A program made the translations under genes and the position numbers. The notes under the pieces are model-generated. The model saw only the letters and a list, made by a program, of their open reading frames with translations. It searched no databases and was not told the DNA's origin. From Bacteroidales bacterium (GTDB taxonomy: Bacteria; Bacteroidota; Bacteroidia; Bacteroidales; UBA4181), in assembly GCA_031259205.1 (NCBI GenBank), contig JAIRLS010000106.1, forward strand, positions 1 through 12,647: a stretch of DNA of 12,647 bases. The letters run 5' to 3'. Shown piece by piece: positions 1 through 5,705 of the stretch (the first letter of the stretch is position 1; each line of letters starts with the position of its first letter).

Positions 1-67
1 TTTTATTTTATGGATAATCAACTTCTTTCGTTTTGTACGCCTCGTTTTTATCTGTGCAAATCCACAT

Positions 68-85
68 CATCTGCGTCATCTGCGT
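68..85. repeat. Tandem 9-bp repeat, two copies of CATCTGCGT
   Basis: Two perfect adjacent copies of CATCTGCGT occupy 68-76 and 77-85, preceded by the related AATCCACAT. Repeats of this flavour (CATCTGCGT next to AATCC-type units) are, from general knowledge, common in intergenic DNA of diverse bacteria and have no assigned function. No coding function is likely. Confidence 0.6.
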
Positions 86-87
86 GC

Positions 88-140
88 TTTTGAGACGCCC
101 CCTTATGAAAATCAAGTCCCTCCGGGACTTTTAAGAGGGA
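88..140. repeat. Dispersed intergenic element, copy 1
   Basis: Four blocks occur here in the same order and orientation as at 5327-5384: TTTTGAGACGC (88-98), TATGAAAA (104-111), CCCTCCG (118-124) and AGAGGGA (134-140). The spacers differ by a few bases. The shared order makes chance similarity unlikely and suggests two diverged members of one repeat family. Its function is unknown. Confidence 0.55.
114..132. terminator. Hairpin with T run, possible terminator
   Basis: AAGTCCC (114-120) and GGGACTT (124-130) form a perfect 7-bp stem over a 3-base loop, and the + strand continues with T through 132. It could end transcription from a gene left of the window. An alternative stem, TCCCTC (117-122) with GAGGGA (135-140), competes for the same bases. 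It may equally be just the structured part of the repeat element. Confidence 0.35.
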
Positions 141-264
141 TGGGAAGAAAGCGGGAAACAAAACACCAATGAAACAGTCCACTGATTCATAGCGCCTCAA
201 TAAAAGAGGTAGCCCCAATTTTACCGGACAGGAGTGATTTTTTTCAAAATATTTTTTTCGGAGA

Positions 265-295
265 TATGCTTTGTCCCGTAAATTCGGTATTTTTG
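265..295 (+). promoter_or_regulatory. Predicted Bacteroidota promoter for pcm
   Basis: TATTTTTG at 288-295 fits the Bacteroidota -7 consensus TAnnTTTG. TATG at 265-268, 19 bases upstream, is a 3-of-4 match to the -33 TTTG. Transcription would start near 302, leaving a leader of roughly 14 bases before the ATG at 316. Confidence 0.5.
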
Positions 296-315
296 CCGTT
301 CGACAAAAAAAGTAA

Positions 316-960
316 ATGGAAGATACGTACAGGCATAAGGGATTGCGCAGATTATTAGTGGAAGAGATTGCCGGAAAGGGAATTACCGACGAAAAGGTGC
401 TGGAGGCGATAGGAAAAGTACCGCGTCACGCCTTTATCCGCGACAGTGCGCTGATCCAATTTGCCTATCAGGATCAGGCGTTTCCGATAGGAGCGGGTCA
501 AACGATTTCCCAACCTTATACGGTTGCTTTCCAAACTCAACTCCTTCAAGTGAACTCATTCGACAAGATACTGGAAATAGGAACAGGTTCCGGTTATCAG
601 GCGGCCATACTTTGCGAAATGGGCGCACGGGTATATACCATTGAACGGCAACGGGAGCTTCATGTCAAAGCGCAACAATTGCTTGGAAAAATGGGCTACA
701 AACTGCATTTTTATTATGGCGACGGGTATGCAGGACTACCCGCCTATGCGCCTTTTGACAAAATTCTGGTAACGGCAGGAGCAGATAAAATACCCGACAC
801 GCTTGTGCAACAACTTAAGACCGGCGGCCGGATGGTTATTCCCGTCGGCAACAGCGAGCAGCAAAAAATGATTTTGATAGAAAAAATATCGGAAACAGAA
901 ACGACCGTAACGCAACATGGAACATTTGCCTTTGTGCCGTTTCTAAAAGGGAAAGCCTGA
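316..960 (+). CDS. pcm: Protein-L-isoaspartate O-methyltransferase
   Basis: This cytosolic SAM-dependent methyltransferase methylates L-isoaspartyl residues formed by spontaneous damage of Asn and Asp, starting their repair. The 214-residue product has the family's normal length. Visible landmarks are the substrate/SAM motif GAGQTISQPY (residues 59-68), the Rossmann motif I LEIGTGSGY (86-94), an acidic residue E110 at the end of the second strand, and the closing FVPFLKGK typical of the family. The ATG at 316 gives the N-terminus MEDTYRHKGLR, which resembles Bacteroidales relatives, and it sits just after a promoter-like -7 element. The gene stands alone on its strand and converges on rpmH, with only 19 bases between the two stop codons. 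Identification is secure. Confidence 0.97.
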   Translation: MEDTYRHKGLRRLLVEEIAGKGITDEKVLEAIGKVPRHAFIRDSALIQFAYQDQAFPIGAGQTISQPYTVAFQTQLLQVNSFDKILEIGTGSGYQAAILCEMGARVYTIERQRELHVKAQQLLGKMGYKLHFYYGDGYAGLPAYAPFDKILVTAGADKIPDTLVQQLKTGGRMVIPVGNSEQQKMILIEKISETETTVTQHGTFAFVPFLKGKA

Positions 961-970
961 AAGACAGGCT
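954..970. terminator. Shared hairpin between convergent pcm and rpmH
   Basis: AGCCTG (954-959) and CAGGCT (965-970) form a perfect 6-bp stem with a 5-base loop. The stem overlaps the pcm stop codon (958-960). On the minus strand it is followed by a T-rich run (TTCCCTTTT), so it is a better terminator for rpmH than for pcm. Its position between two convergent genes supports a bidirectional role. Confidence 0.5.
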
Positions 971-979
971 CTCATTGAT

Positions 980-1135
980 TTATTTACGGGAAAAATCGTC
1001 GGAAACGCTCAGTCTTTTTCTGCCTCTTGCCCTGCGGGCAGACAATATTTTACGCCCCGATGCGGTAGACATCCTTTCCCTAAACCCGTGCTTATTCTTT
1101 TTCTTCCTGTTGGAAGGCTGAAACGTTCTTTTCAT
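980..1135 (-). CDS. rpmH: 50S ribosomal protein bL34
   Basis: The gene encodes 51 residues with the unmistakable bL34 pattern: it begins MKRTFQPSNRKKKNKHGF, continues RERMSTASGRKI and then a dense Arg/Lys stretch (ARRARGRKR), and ends in SVSDDFSRK. bL34 is a small basic protein that binds 23S rRNA in the large subunit. Start ATG is 1135-1133 and stop TAA is 982-980. It has its own promoter (1184-1215) and lies head to tail behind the acyltransferase operon, 166 bases downstream, so it is probably transcribed independently. The usual partner gene rnpA is not adjacent. The call rests on direct translation of the minus strand. Confidence 0.97.
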   Translation of the reverse strand: MKRTFQPSNRKKKNKHGFRERMSTASGRKILSARRARGRKRLSVSDDFSRK

Positions 1136-1183
1136 GATCAGATATATATTTTATATATTATATTGTATTATCAAAACGAGGCG

Positions 1184-1215
1184 CAAAGATAAATGCAATT
1201 TATGAAAATTGCAAA
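1184..1215 (-). promoter_or_regulatory. Bacteroidota promoter for rpmH
   Basis: On the minus strand, TTTG (1215-1212), a 20-base spacer and TATCTTTG (1191-1184) match the -33 TTTG / -7 TAnnTTTG consensus perfectly. This is the best promoter in the window, as expected for a ribosomal protein gene. The start site would be near 1177, giving a leader of about 40 bases. Confidence 0.75.
1194..1213. promoter_or_regulatory. Perfect inverted repeat inside the rpmH promoter spacer
   Basis: TGCAATTT (1194-1201) and AAATTGCA (1206-1213) are perfect 8-bp arms around ATGA. The repeat fills nearly all of the spacer between the -7 and -33 elements and touches the -33 box. It could be an operator for a dimeric regulator, or chance in AT-rich DNA. 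Confidence 0.35.
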
Positions 1216-1222
1216 ATTTTGT

Positions 1223-1290
1223 AAAAAAAATGAGGCGCATGGATTTAAACCGGCGATGTAACTTTTTCATCATTAGTCTTGTATACGCCT
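1223..1290 (-). terminator. Weak terminator candidate after the acyltransferase operon
   Basis: On the minus strand AGGCGTAT (1290-1283) can pair with ATGCGCCT (1240-1233), using one G-U pair, and a run of eight T follows (1230-1223). The loop of about 42 bases is long for an intrinsic terminator, so this is tentative. It lies where the operon should end, just upstream of the rpmH promoter. Confidence 0.3.
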
Positions 1291-1301
1291 ATCCACCGGG
1301 A

Positions 1302-2198
1302 TTATTTCCAAAACTCGTAGTAATTGAACCATTGTTCGGGATATTTTTTGATAATGGTTTCCAGTTCTCCGGCAAACGCCGTTGCATAAAGAGCGGCTTT
1401 CTCCTTTTTGGCGGAGGTTTCGACAAGTTCGGGGTTGATCGGCCTCACATAAATATGGTATCCGGAAAGACTTTCTTTCATCACAAAAATAGCTATTACC
1501 GGCACGTTAAACTGCACCGCCATCATGAAAGCGCCTGTCGGAAAATCGGCTTTCCCCTCCAAAAAAGGACATTCGACAGATCTTTCGCTGCCGAAAATCC
1601 TGTCGCAGTGCATACTTATCACCTCCCCCTTCGACAAAGCGTCATTCACGGCGAAAACATGCGATAAATCATTGTTTACGGGAATCAAAGAGATATGATT
1701 TTTATGCAGCGCTCTGGCTCTGTTTTTCATAATTTCCGCTGTTTCGCCGCCATATACCAGCGTGTGGATTATTTTCCGGTCTTGTTTCAGCAGGTATCCG
1801 CTCAGTTCGAAATTGCCGGTATGCGAACTGGCAATAATGAATCCTTTTTTGCCGGCAATCAGTTCTTTAAAATAATCATTCCCGGTGAATTGCAGGGAAA
1901 AATTCTGTTTTCCGGAATACACGGAAAACCTGTCCAAAAGACACTGTCCGAAAAGGAAATGGTTGCGGTAGGTTTTACAAAAAGCCTTGAACGGGGAGCA
2001 ACGAAAATGTTTCCTGAAATATCCGTACACAGGCCGGTATCCCTGTGGCCTGAACAGCATATAGAACGGGATTACCGGCGCCATCACCGCATAGAGCGTC
2101 TTTACGCCGACCATGCGGAACAGCAGCAACAAAGCTTTCTGTCCCAAAGCGCTGCCGCCGGTCACTCCTGCCCATTTCCGCCGATGATTTGCAGACAT
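1302..2198 (-). CDS. LpxL/HtrB-like lysophospholipid acyltransferase of the aryl-lipid operon
   Basis: The 298-residue product belongs to the lipid A biosynthesis acyltransferase superfamily, which moves an acyl chain from acyl-ACP to a lipid acceptor at the inner membrane. The catalytic HX4E motif is HTGNFE (H126, E131). Further family blocks are visible at SMHCDR (195-200) and the FLEGKADFPTGA stretch (213-224), which follows the usual core order. The N-terminus has a KWAGVTGGSALGQ segment followed by a hydrophobic stretch (about 23-48), a layout I associate with the acyltransferases of Bacteroidota pigment clusters. It is the last gene of the ammonia-lyase operon, 20 bases after the ACP gene, so its donor is probably the product on that ACP. 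A general lipid A late acyltransferase is possible but less favoured by context. Confidence 0.9.
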   Translation of the reverse strand: MSANHRRKWAGVTGGSALGQKALLLLFRMVGVKTLYAVMAPVIPFYMLFRPQGYRPVYGYFRKHFRCSPFKAFCKTYRNHFLFGQCLLDRFSVYSGKQNFSLQFTGNDYFKELIAGKKGFIIASSHTGNFELSGYLLKQDRKIIHTLVYGGETAEIMKNRARALHKNHISLIPVNNDLSHVFAVNDALSKGEVISMHCDRIFGSERSVECPFLEGKADFPTGAFMMAVQFNVPVIAIFVMKESLSGYHIYVRPINPELVETSAKKEKAALYATAFAGELETIIKKYPEQWFNYYEFWK

Positions 2199-2218
2199 CT
2201 TTTTGCCCGGGCCGAAAT

Positions 2219-2467
2219 TTACCGGTCGCCTACTTTGGATTCAATATAATCATAGAAATCATTCAGCGTTGAAACATTTACCATCTCTTCGGGATTGATT
2301 TTAAACTTGAAATTGCGTTCTACGATTACTACAATATCAACAAAATCTAAACTGTCGATACCCAGATCATTTTTCAACCGAGCTTCAGAAGCAATTTTTT
2401 CCGCTTCGATTTCCAGTTCCTCGATTAAAAATTCATTTACGATTTTGATAATTTCCTCTCTTTTCAT
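2219..2467 (-). CDS. Acyl carrier protein (specialised)
   Basis: This 82-residue acidic helical protein carries the phosphopantetheine attachment motif GIDSLD, with the modified serine at residue 39. A phosphopantetheinyl transferase, not present here, would convert it to the holo form. The sequence after the motif (DIVVIVERNFKFKI) matches helix II and the following loop of ACPs. Its place between a ketosynthase (15 bases upstream) and an acyltransferase (20 bases downstream) argues that it is a dedicated carrier for this pathway and not the housekeeping AcpP, which normally sits beside fabF in the fatty-acid operon. Start ATG 2467 gives the usual short N-terminus. Confidence 0.93.
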   Translation of the reverse strand: MKREEIIKIVNEFLIEELEIEAEKIASEARLKNDLGIDSLDFVDIVVIVERNFKFKINPEEMVNVSTLNDFYDYIESKVGDR

Positions 2468-2482
2468 TTATTTATGAAATTG

Positions 2483-3712
2483 TTACTTATTATTTATTTT
2501 TTTTATCACCAAAGCATTATTTGTTCCGCCGAATCCGAAGGAATTGGACAGAAACACGTCGATTTTTTTATCCAGCCGTTGGGAAACAATGTTCAGTTTG
2601 GCAGAATATTCATCCGGCTGTTCAAAATTTTTGTTGGGGGCGACAAATGAATGTTGCATCATGATGAGCGAATAGATGATTTCGCTGGCGCCTGCCATCC
2701 AACATTCGTGTCCTGTCATGGATTTGGTAGAACTGACAGGTGTCCGGCACGATCCGAATACGCGGTCGATAGCGATCGCTTCAAAAGCGTCGCCTTGCGG
2801 GGTAGAGGTTGCGTGGGCATTGATATAGTCGATATCTTTTACGGTCAATCCGGCGTCGTTCAAGGCGCGCATGATGGCTATAACGCTGCCGGCGTCGCTG
2901 GGCTGGGAGAGATTGGCGCCGTTGGACGAGAAACCGTATCCTGCCACTTCCGCCAAAATGGGCGCTCCGCGTTGGACGGCATGTTCGTATTCTTCCAGTA
3001 TGAGACTGGCCGCTCCGCCGCTGGGTACCAGCCCGTCGCGGGAAGCGTCGAAGGGACGCGAGGCTTTCTCAGGCTCGTCCATACGGACGGAGAACGCGCT
3101 TAGGGCGTCGAAGCTGCCCATGGAGTATGCGTTGGTTTCCTGTGCGCCGCCGCAAAGCACTATATCCTGCAACCCGTCGCGAATGAAGATGTAACCCAAC
3201 CCAATGGCGTGCGATCCGCTTGCACATGCTGCGCTAATGGTCATATTGACGCCTCTCAGCTTGAAAATGGTGGACAGGTTCATCGTCACCGTTGAATTCA
3301 TCGAACGGAAAATGGCTTCGGAACCCAACAGCATGGTGTCTTTTTTGGCGGCAACGGTATCGTTGGCTTCGATGACTGCCTTTGCCGATGAATCGTTGCC
3401 GTAAAAAATGCCTGTTTCGTTTTTATCAAGATAATCCGGGTCTATTTGTGCATTTTTCAAGGCTTCGAGCGTTGCTACGTAGGCATATTCGCCCTGTTCG
3501 GACAGGCTGATGCGGGCGCGCCTGTCCAACATGCCTTTCAAGGAAGGACGCTCTACAATGCCCGTCAATAACGAGCGGAATCCGTAGTTTTTGCGTTCCG
3601 CATCCACACCTATGCCGGACTTACCTTCATAGAGCGATTCTCTTACTTCATCCAGATTTTTCCCAATGCAGGAGTAAATCCCCGTACCTGTAATGACCAC
3701 ACGTCTTTTCAT
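2483..3712 (-). CDS. Beta-ketoacyl-ACP synthase (FabF/KAS II type)
   Basis: This thiolase-fold condensing enzyme extends acyl-ACP with malonyl-ACP, releasing CO2. The 409-residue length is normal for KAS I/II. The catalytic triad is complete: Cys163 in SAACASGSHA, His300 in NAHATSTPQGD and His335 in KSMTGHECWMAGAS, with the closing GFGGTNNALV loop at about 393-402. The replacement of the usual GH-x-x-GAAG segment by GHECWMAGASE marks divergence from housekeeping FabF. It begins 12 bases after the ammonia-lyase stop and ends 15 bases before the ACP, so translation is closely coupled. Within the operon it would elongate an aryl or fatty acyl starter. Chain-length factor status is unlikely because the active-site Cys is intact. 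Confidence 0.94.
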   Translation of the reverse strand: MKRRVVITGTGIYSCIGKNLDEVRESLYEGKSGIGVDAERKNYGFRSLLTGIVERPSLKGMLDRRARISLSEQGEYAYVATLEALKNAQIDPDYLDKNETGIFYGNDSSAKAVIEANDTVAAKKDTMLLGSEAIFRSMNSTVTMNLSTIFKLRGVNMTISAACASGSHAIGLGYIFIRDGLQDIVLCGGAQETNAYSMGSFDALSAFSVRMDEPEKASRPFDASRDGLVPSGGAASLILEEYEHAVQRGAPILAEVAGYGFSSNGANLSQPSDAGSVIAIMRALNDAGLTVKDIDYINAHATSTPQGDAFEAIAIDRVFGSCRTPVSSTKSMTGHECWMAGASEIIYSLIMMQHSFVAPNKNFEQPDEYSAKLNIVSQRLDKKIDVFLSNSFGFGGTNNALVIKKINNK

Positions 3713-3724
3713 TGATCCAAACCG

Positions 3725-5239
3725 TTATTTTAAATTTAAATTTTGAGTTTTAAGATATTTTTCGATAATCGCTATTTCCTGATATTTGGGAGTATCGTCC
3801 ACAAAAACAGGCACCATCGCGCGTACTTCGTCGTATATTTTGCCTGTGGTTCCCGACAGGGAATCCCTTATACGAAGGCAATCAACCGCTTGCACCAGCG
3901 CTATCAGATGGATTGCCATTACTTGAAAGCCGTTTTCCACTATGCGTTTGCAGAGCAAGGCGGCGTTGGTGCCCATGCTTACGATGTCCTGATTGTCGTT
4001 GTTGTTCGGAATGCTGTGAACATACATGGGATTGGAAAGCGTTTGGCTTTCCGCCGTGGTGGAAGTGGCTGTAAACTGAGCCGCCTGTAAGCCGTAGTTC
4101 AACCCTAATACTCCCAGATTGACGAACGGCGGCAGTATCTCGTTTATTTTGTCGTGAAAGATATAGTTCATTTGTCTTTCGGCAAGCATGGTAAGTTTGG
4201 CGACGGCTATTTTCAGCTTGTCCATTTCAAAAGAAACGTAGTCGCCGTGGAAGTTTCCTCCGTGGTAAACGGAGGCCGTTTCGGGATCCACAACAGGGTT
4301 GTCGTCCACCGAATTAAGCTCGGCAACAAGCACTTTTTCCGCATTGTCCAGTACGTCCAGTACGGGGCCCAGCACCTGCGGCACGCACCGTAGCGAATAA
4401 TAGGGCTGTACCTTGTGATCCAGCACACGACCGTGAGGTTTGCAGTAGAGCATCTTTTCCCGCTGCATGAAACATTGGCTTCCGGCGGATATTTGCCGCA
4501 TCCACGCTGCGATGGTTTGCTGCCCCCGGTGGTCTTTCAGGCTGTTGAGCGTTTCCGACATAAAATCGTCGTAGGAAGATACGATTTCGTTTATCAGGAC
4601 GGAGGCCGCCGTAGCCCATTCGAGCAGCCTTCGCGCGTAAATCAGGTTCACCAGCCCGATGCCGGTCATCACCGCCGTACCGTTGGTGATCGCCAGCCCC
4701 TCGCGCAGGTACATCTGCAAGGGCTGTATGCCACATTCTTTCAACACTTCCGCAGCGGGACGCCGTTGTCCGTTATATGACACTTCGCCTTCCCCGATCA
4801 ACGCCAGCGCAATGTGCGCCAATTGCACCAGATCGCCGCTGGCTCCGACGCTCCCATGCTCGGGAACGACAGGACAAATATTCCGATTGATAAATTGCTG
4901 CAATGTTTCGATGACTTGTATATGCACGCCGGATTTTCCGCGAAGAAAGGTTTGCATACGCGCTATCATGGCCGCTTTCACATAAAGATCGGGCAAAGGC
5001 TTGCCGGCTCCGGCAGAATGACTGCGAATAATGTTGTACTGTAACCGGCAGAGGGCAGCATCTTCGATACGGTATTGCGCCATAGGGCCAAAACCGGTAT
5101 TGATTCCGTAAATGATTTTATCTGACGCAAACTGTCGCAAGAAATCGAAACAGGTTTTCACCCGAAACTCTTCTTCCGAAGATAAGGTAATAGGTTGATT
5201 GTCGAATAATATATTTTTAAACTGTCTTATTTGTAACAT
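3725..5239 (-). CDS. Aromatic amino acid ammonia-lyase, probably tyrosine ammonia-lyase
   Basis: The 504-residue enzyme belongs to the HAL/TAL/PAL family, which removes ammonia from an aromatic amino acid using the self-formed MIO cofactor. The MIO triad Ala-Ser-Gly is at 133-135 (GGSVGASGDL-like context), and the catalytic Tyr44 is in YGINTGFGPM. The substrate-selectivity pair reads Ser73-His74 in RSHSAGAGKP, as in histidine lyases. The Flavobacterium johnsoniae enzyme of the flexirubin cluster, reported as a tyrosine ammonia-lyase, has the same RSH context and the same C-terminal block ending SIPNNNDNQDIVSMGTN. I therefore favour tyrosine to p-coumarate, and the absence of hut genes nearby agrees. 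An in-frame TTG at 5245 would add two residues; the ATG at 5239 is preferred. It is the first gene of the operon. Confidence 0.92.
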   Translation of the reverse strand: MLQIRQFKNILFDNQPITLSSEEEFRVKTCFDFLRQFASDKIIYGINTGFGPMAQYRIEDAALCRLQYNIIRSHSAGAGKPLPDLYVKAAMIARMQTFLRGKSGVHIQVIETLQQFINRNICPVVPEHGSVGASGDLVQLAHIALALIGEGEVSYNGQRRPAAEVLKECGIQPLQMYLREGLAITNGTAVMTGIGLVNLIYARRLLEWATAASVLINEIVSSYDDFMSETLNSLKDHRGQQTIAAWMRQISAGSQCFMQREKMLYCKPHGRVLDHKVQPYYSLRCVPQVLGPVLDVLDNAEKVLVAELNSVDDNPVVDPETASVYHGGNFHGDYVSFEMDKLKIAVAKLTMLAERQMNYIFHDKINEILPPFVNLGVLGLNYGLQAAQFTATSTTAESQTLSNPMYVHSIPNNNDNQDIVSMGTNAALLCKRIVENGFQVMAIHLIALVQAVDCLRIRDSLSGTTGKIYDEVRAMVPVFVDDTPKYQEIAIIEKYLKTQNLNLK

Positions 5240-5267
5240 TATCAAAATACTGCTGAAAATTTCCGCG

Positions 5268-5275
5268 CAAAGTTA
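5268..5275 (-). promoter_or_regulatory. -7 element for the ammonia-lyase operon
   Basis: On the minus strand TAACTTTG (5275-5268) fits TAnnTTTG and would place the start near 5261, about 20 bases before the ATG at 5239. No good -33 TTTG is present at the usual distance (only CGTG near 5300-5297), so the promoter may be weak or dependent on an activator. Confidence 0.45.
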
Positions 5276-5326
5276 GTAAAAAAAATAAAAAAAAATCACG
5301 GATGAGATAAATTAGACTAAATCTTT

Positions 5327-5384
5327 TTTTGAGACGCTATGAAAAATAGGTTCTTCTGCCCTCCGCGAAAGGGAGAAAGAGGGA
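5327..5384. repeat. Dispersed intergenic element, copy 2
   Basis: The same four blocks as at 88-140 occur in the same order: TTTTGAGACGC (5327-5337), TATGAAAA (5338-5345), CCCTCCG (5359-5365) and AGAGGGA (5378-5384). CCCTC (5359-5363) can also pair with GAGGG (5379-5383). Function unknown. Confidence 0.55.
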
Positions 5385-5426
5385 CATCGTTGTGTTCCTT
5401 CTGCGACTTCTTGTTTTTTTTTTAAC

Positions 5427-5455
5427 CACAAAGGGCACGAAGTTTCACGAAGTTT
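5427..5455. repeat. Short tandem repeat, CACGAAGTTT units
   Basis: CACGAAGTTT occurs twice in tandem (5436-5445, 5446-5455), preceded by the degenerate unit CACAAAGGG (5427-5435) and flanked by T runs on both sides. The pattern AACCACAAAGGGCACGAAG is, from general knowledge, a common dispersed intergenic sequence in many bacteria and is often mis-annotated as short proteins. Confidence 0.6.
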
Positions 5456-5551
5456 TTTTTGTCTTCATCTGTACCCGTTACAGGCCTATGGATAGGAACC
5501 GAAACCACCGGTGGAACAGCTCCCGGACTGACAGCGCTTCAAAAAAGATGT

Positions 5552-5590
5552 CGCCGAAAATTCAACGATGGGTTATTTCCCATTTCGGCG
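5552..5590. other. Nested hairpin
   Basis: CGCCGAA (5552-5558) pairs with TTCGGCG (5584-5590), and inside it ATGGG (5568-5572) pairs with CCCAT (5579-5583) directly against the outer stem. The left side carries a bulge of about nine bases. The structure is stronger than expected for this AT-rich spacer and lies just upstream of a terminator-like hairpin on the same strand. Confidence 0.45.
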
Positions 5591-5615
5591 TTAACGACAA
5601 AGATTTTTTTCATTT

Positions 5616-5639
5616 TCCGGGTTGCCGGATATTTTTTTT
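5616..5639 (+). terminator. Terminator-like hairpin upstream of the M23 peptidase
   Basis: TCCGG (5616-5620) and CCGGA (5625-5629) form a 5-bp GC-rich stem over GTTG, followed after TA by eight T (5632-5639). It has the form of a rho-independent terminator on the + strand, though no clear + strand gene precedes it. It may end a small RNA or insulate the downstream promoter. Confidence 0.45.
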
Positions 5640-5656
5640 AGCCAAAATTAATTTTT

Positions 5657-5690
5657 TTTGTGATTATTAATAAAATTATCATTAATTTTG
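5657..5690 (+). promoter_or_regulatory. Predicted promoter for the M23 peptidase operon
   Basis: TTTG (5657-5660), a 22-base spacer and TAATTTTG (5683-5690) match the Bacteroidota consensus, with a spacer at the long end. The start site would be near 5697, leaving a leader of about 9 bases before the ATG at 5706. Confidence 0.55.
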
Positions 5691-5705
5691 GCGCGAAAAT
5701 ATCGT

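Larger units (their letters stand above)
1..315. other. Intergenic region upstream of pcm
   Basis: No convincing gene is visible in either strand. The stretch holds a tandem pair of a 9-base unit (68-85), a GC-rich hairpin (114-130) within a block-structured element shared with 5327-5384, a weak CCTC/GAGG hairpin (195-209), and the likely pcm promoter near 265-295. Any gene to the left ends before the window. Confidence 0.6.
5276..5656. other. Gene-free divergent intergenic region
   Basis: This stretch separates the minus-strand ammonia-lyase operon from the plus-strand peptidase operon. It contains the second copy of the block-structured element (5327-5384), a 10-bp tandem repeat (5427-5455), a palindrome CCACCGGTGG (5505-5514), a nested hairpin (5552-5590) and a terminator-like hairpin (5616-5639). 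Open frames across it are short, begin with non-ATG or repeat-derived sequence, and resemble no family I recognise. Confidence 0.55.

Noticed and set aside
41..70. Possible DnaA-box or origin sequence near TGTG/CACA
   Set aside because: The bases do not match TTATCCACA and there is no cluster of boxes.
68..85. Possible start of a CRISPR array
   Set aside because: The units are 9 bases, directly adjacent and without spacers, and no cas genes are present.
1209..1667. Plus-strand open frame opposite the acyltransferase
   Set aside because: It overlaps the well-supported acyltransferase gene on the opposite strand and its translation resembles no family; it is an antisense shadow.
1695..2249. 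Plus-strand open frame of 184 residues opposite the acyltransferase and ACP
   Set aside because: It runs antisense to two recognisable genes and shows no domain-like pattern.
5392..5670. Open frames across the divergent intergenic region (also 5459-5641, TTG start)
   Set aside because: One is translated largely from the CACGAAG-type repeat and T runs; the other needs a TTG start and has no recognisable motif. Neither has a supported promoter.
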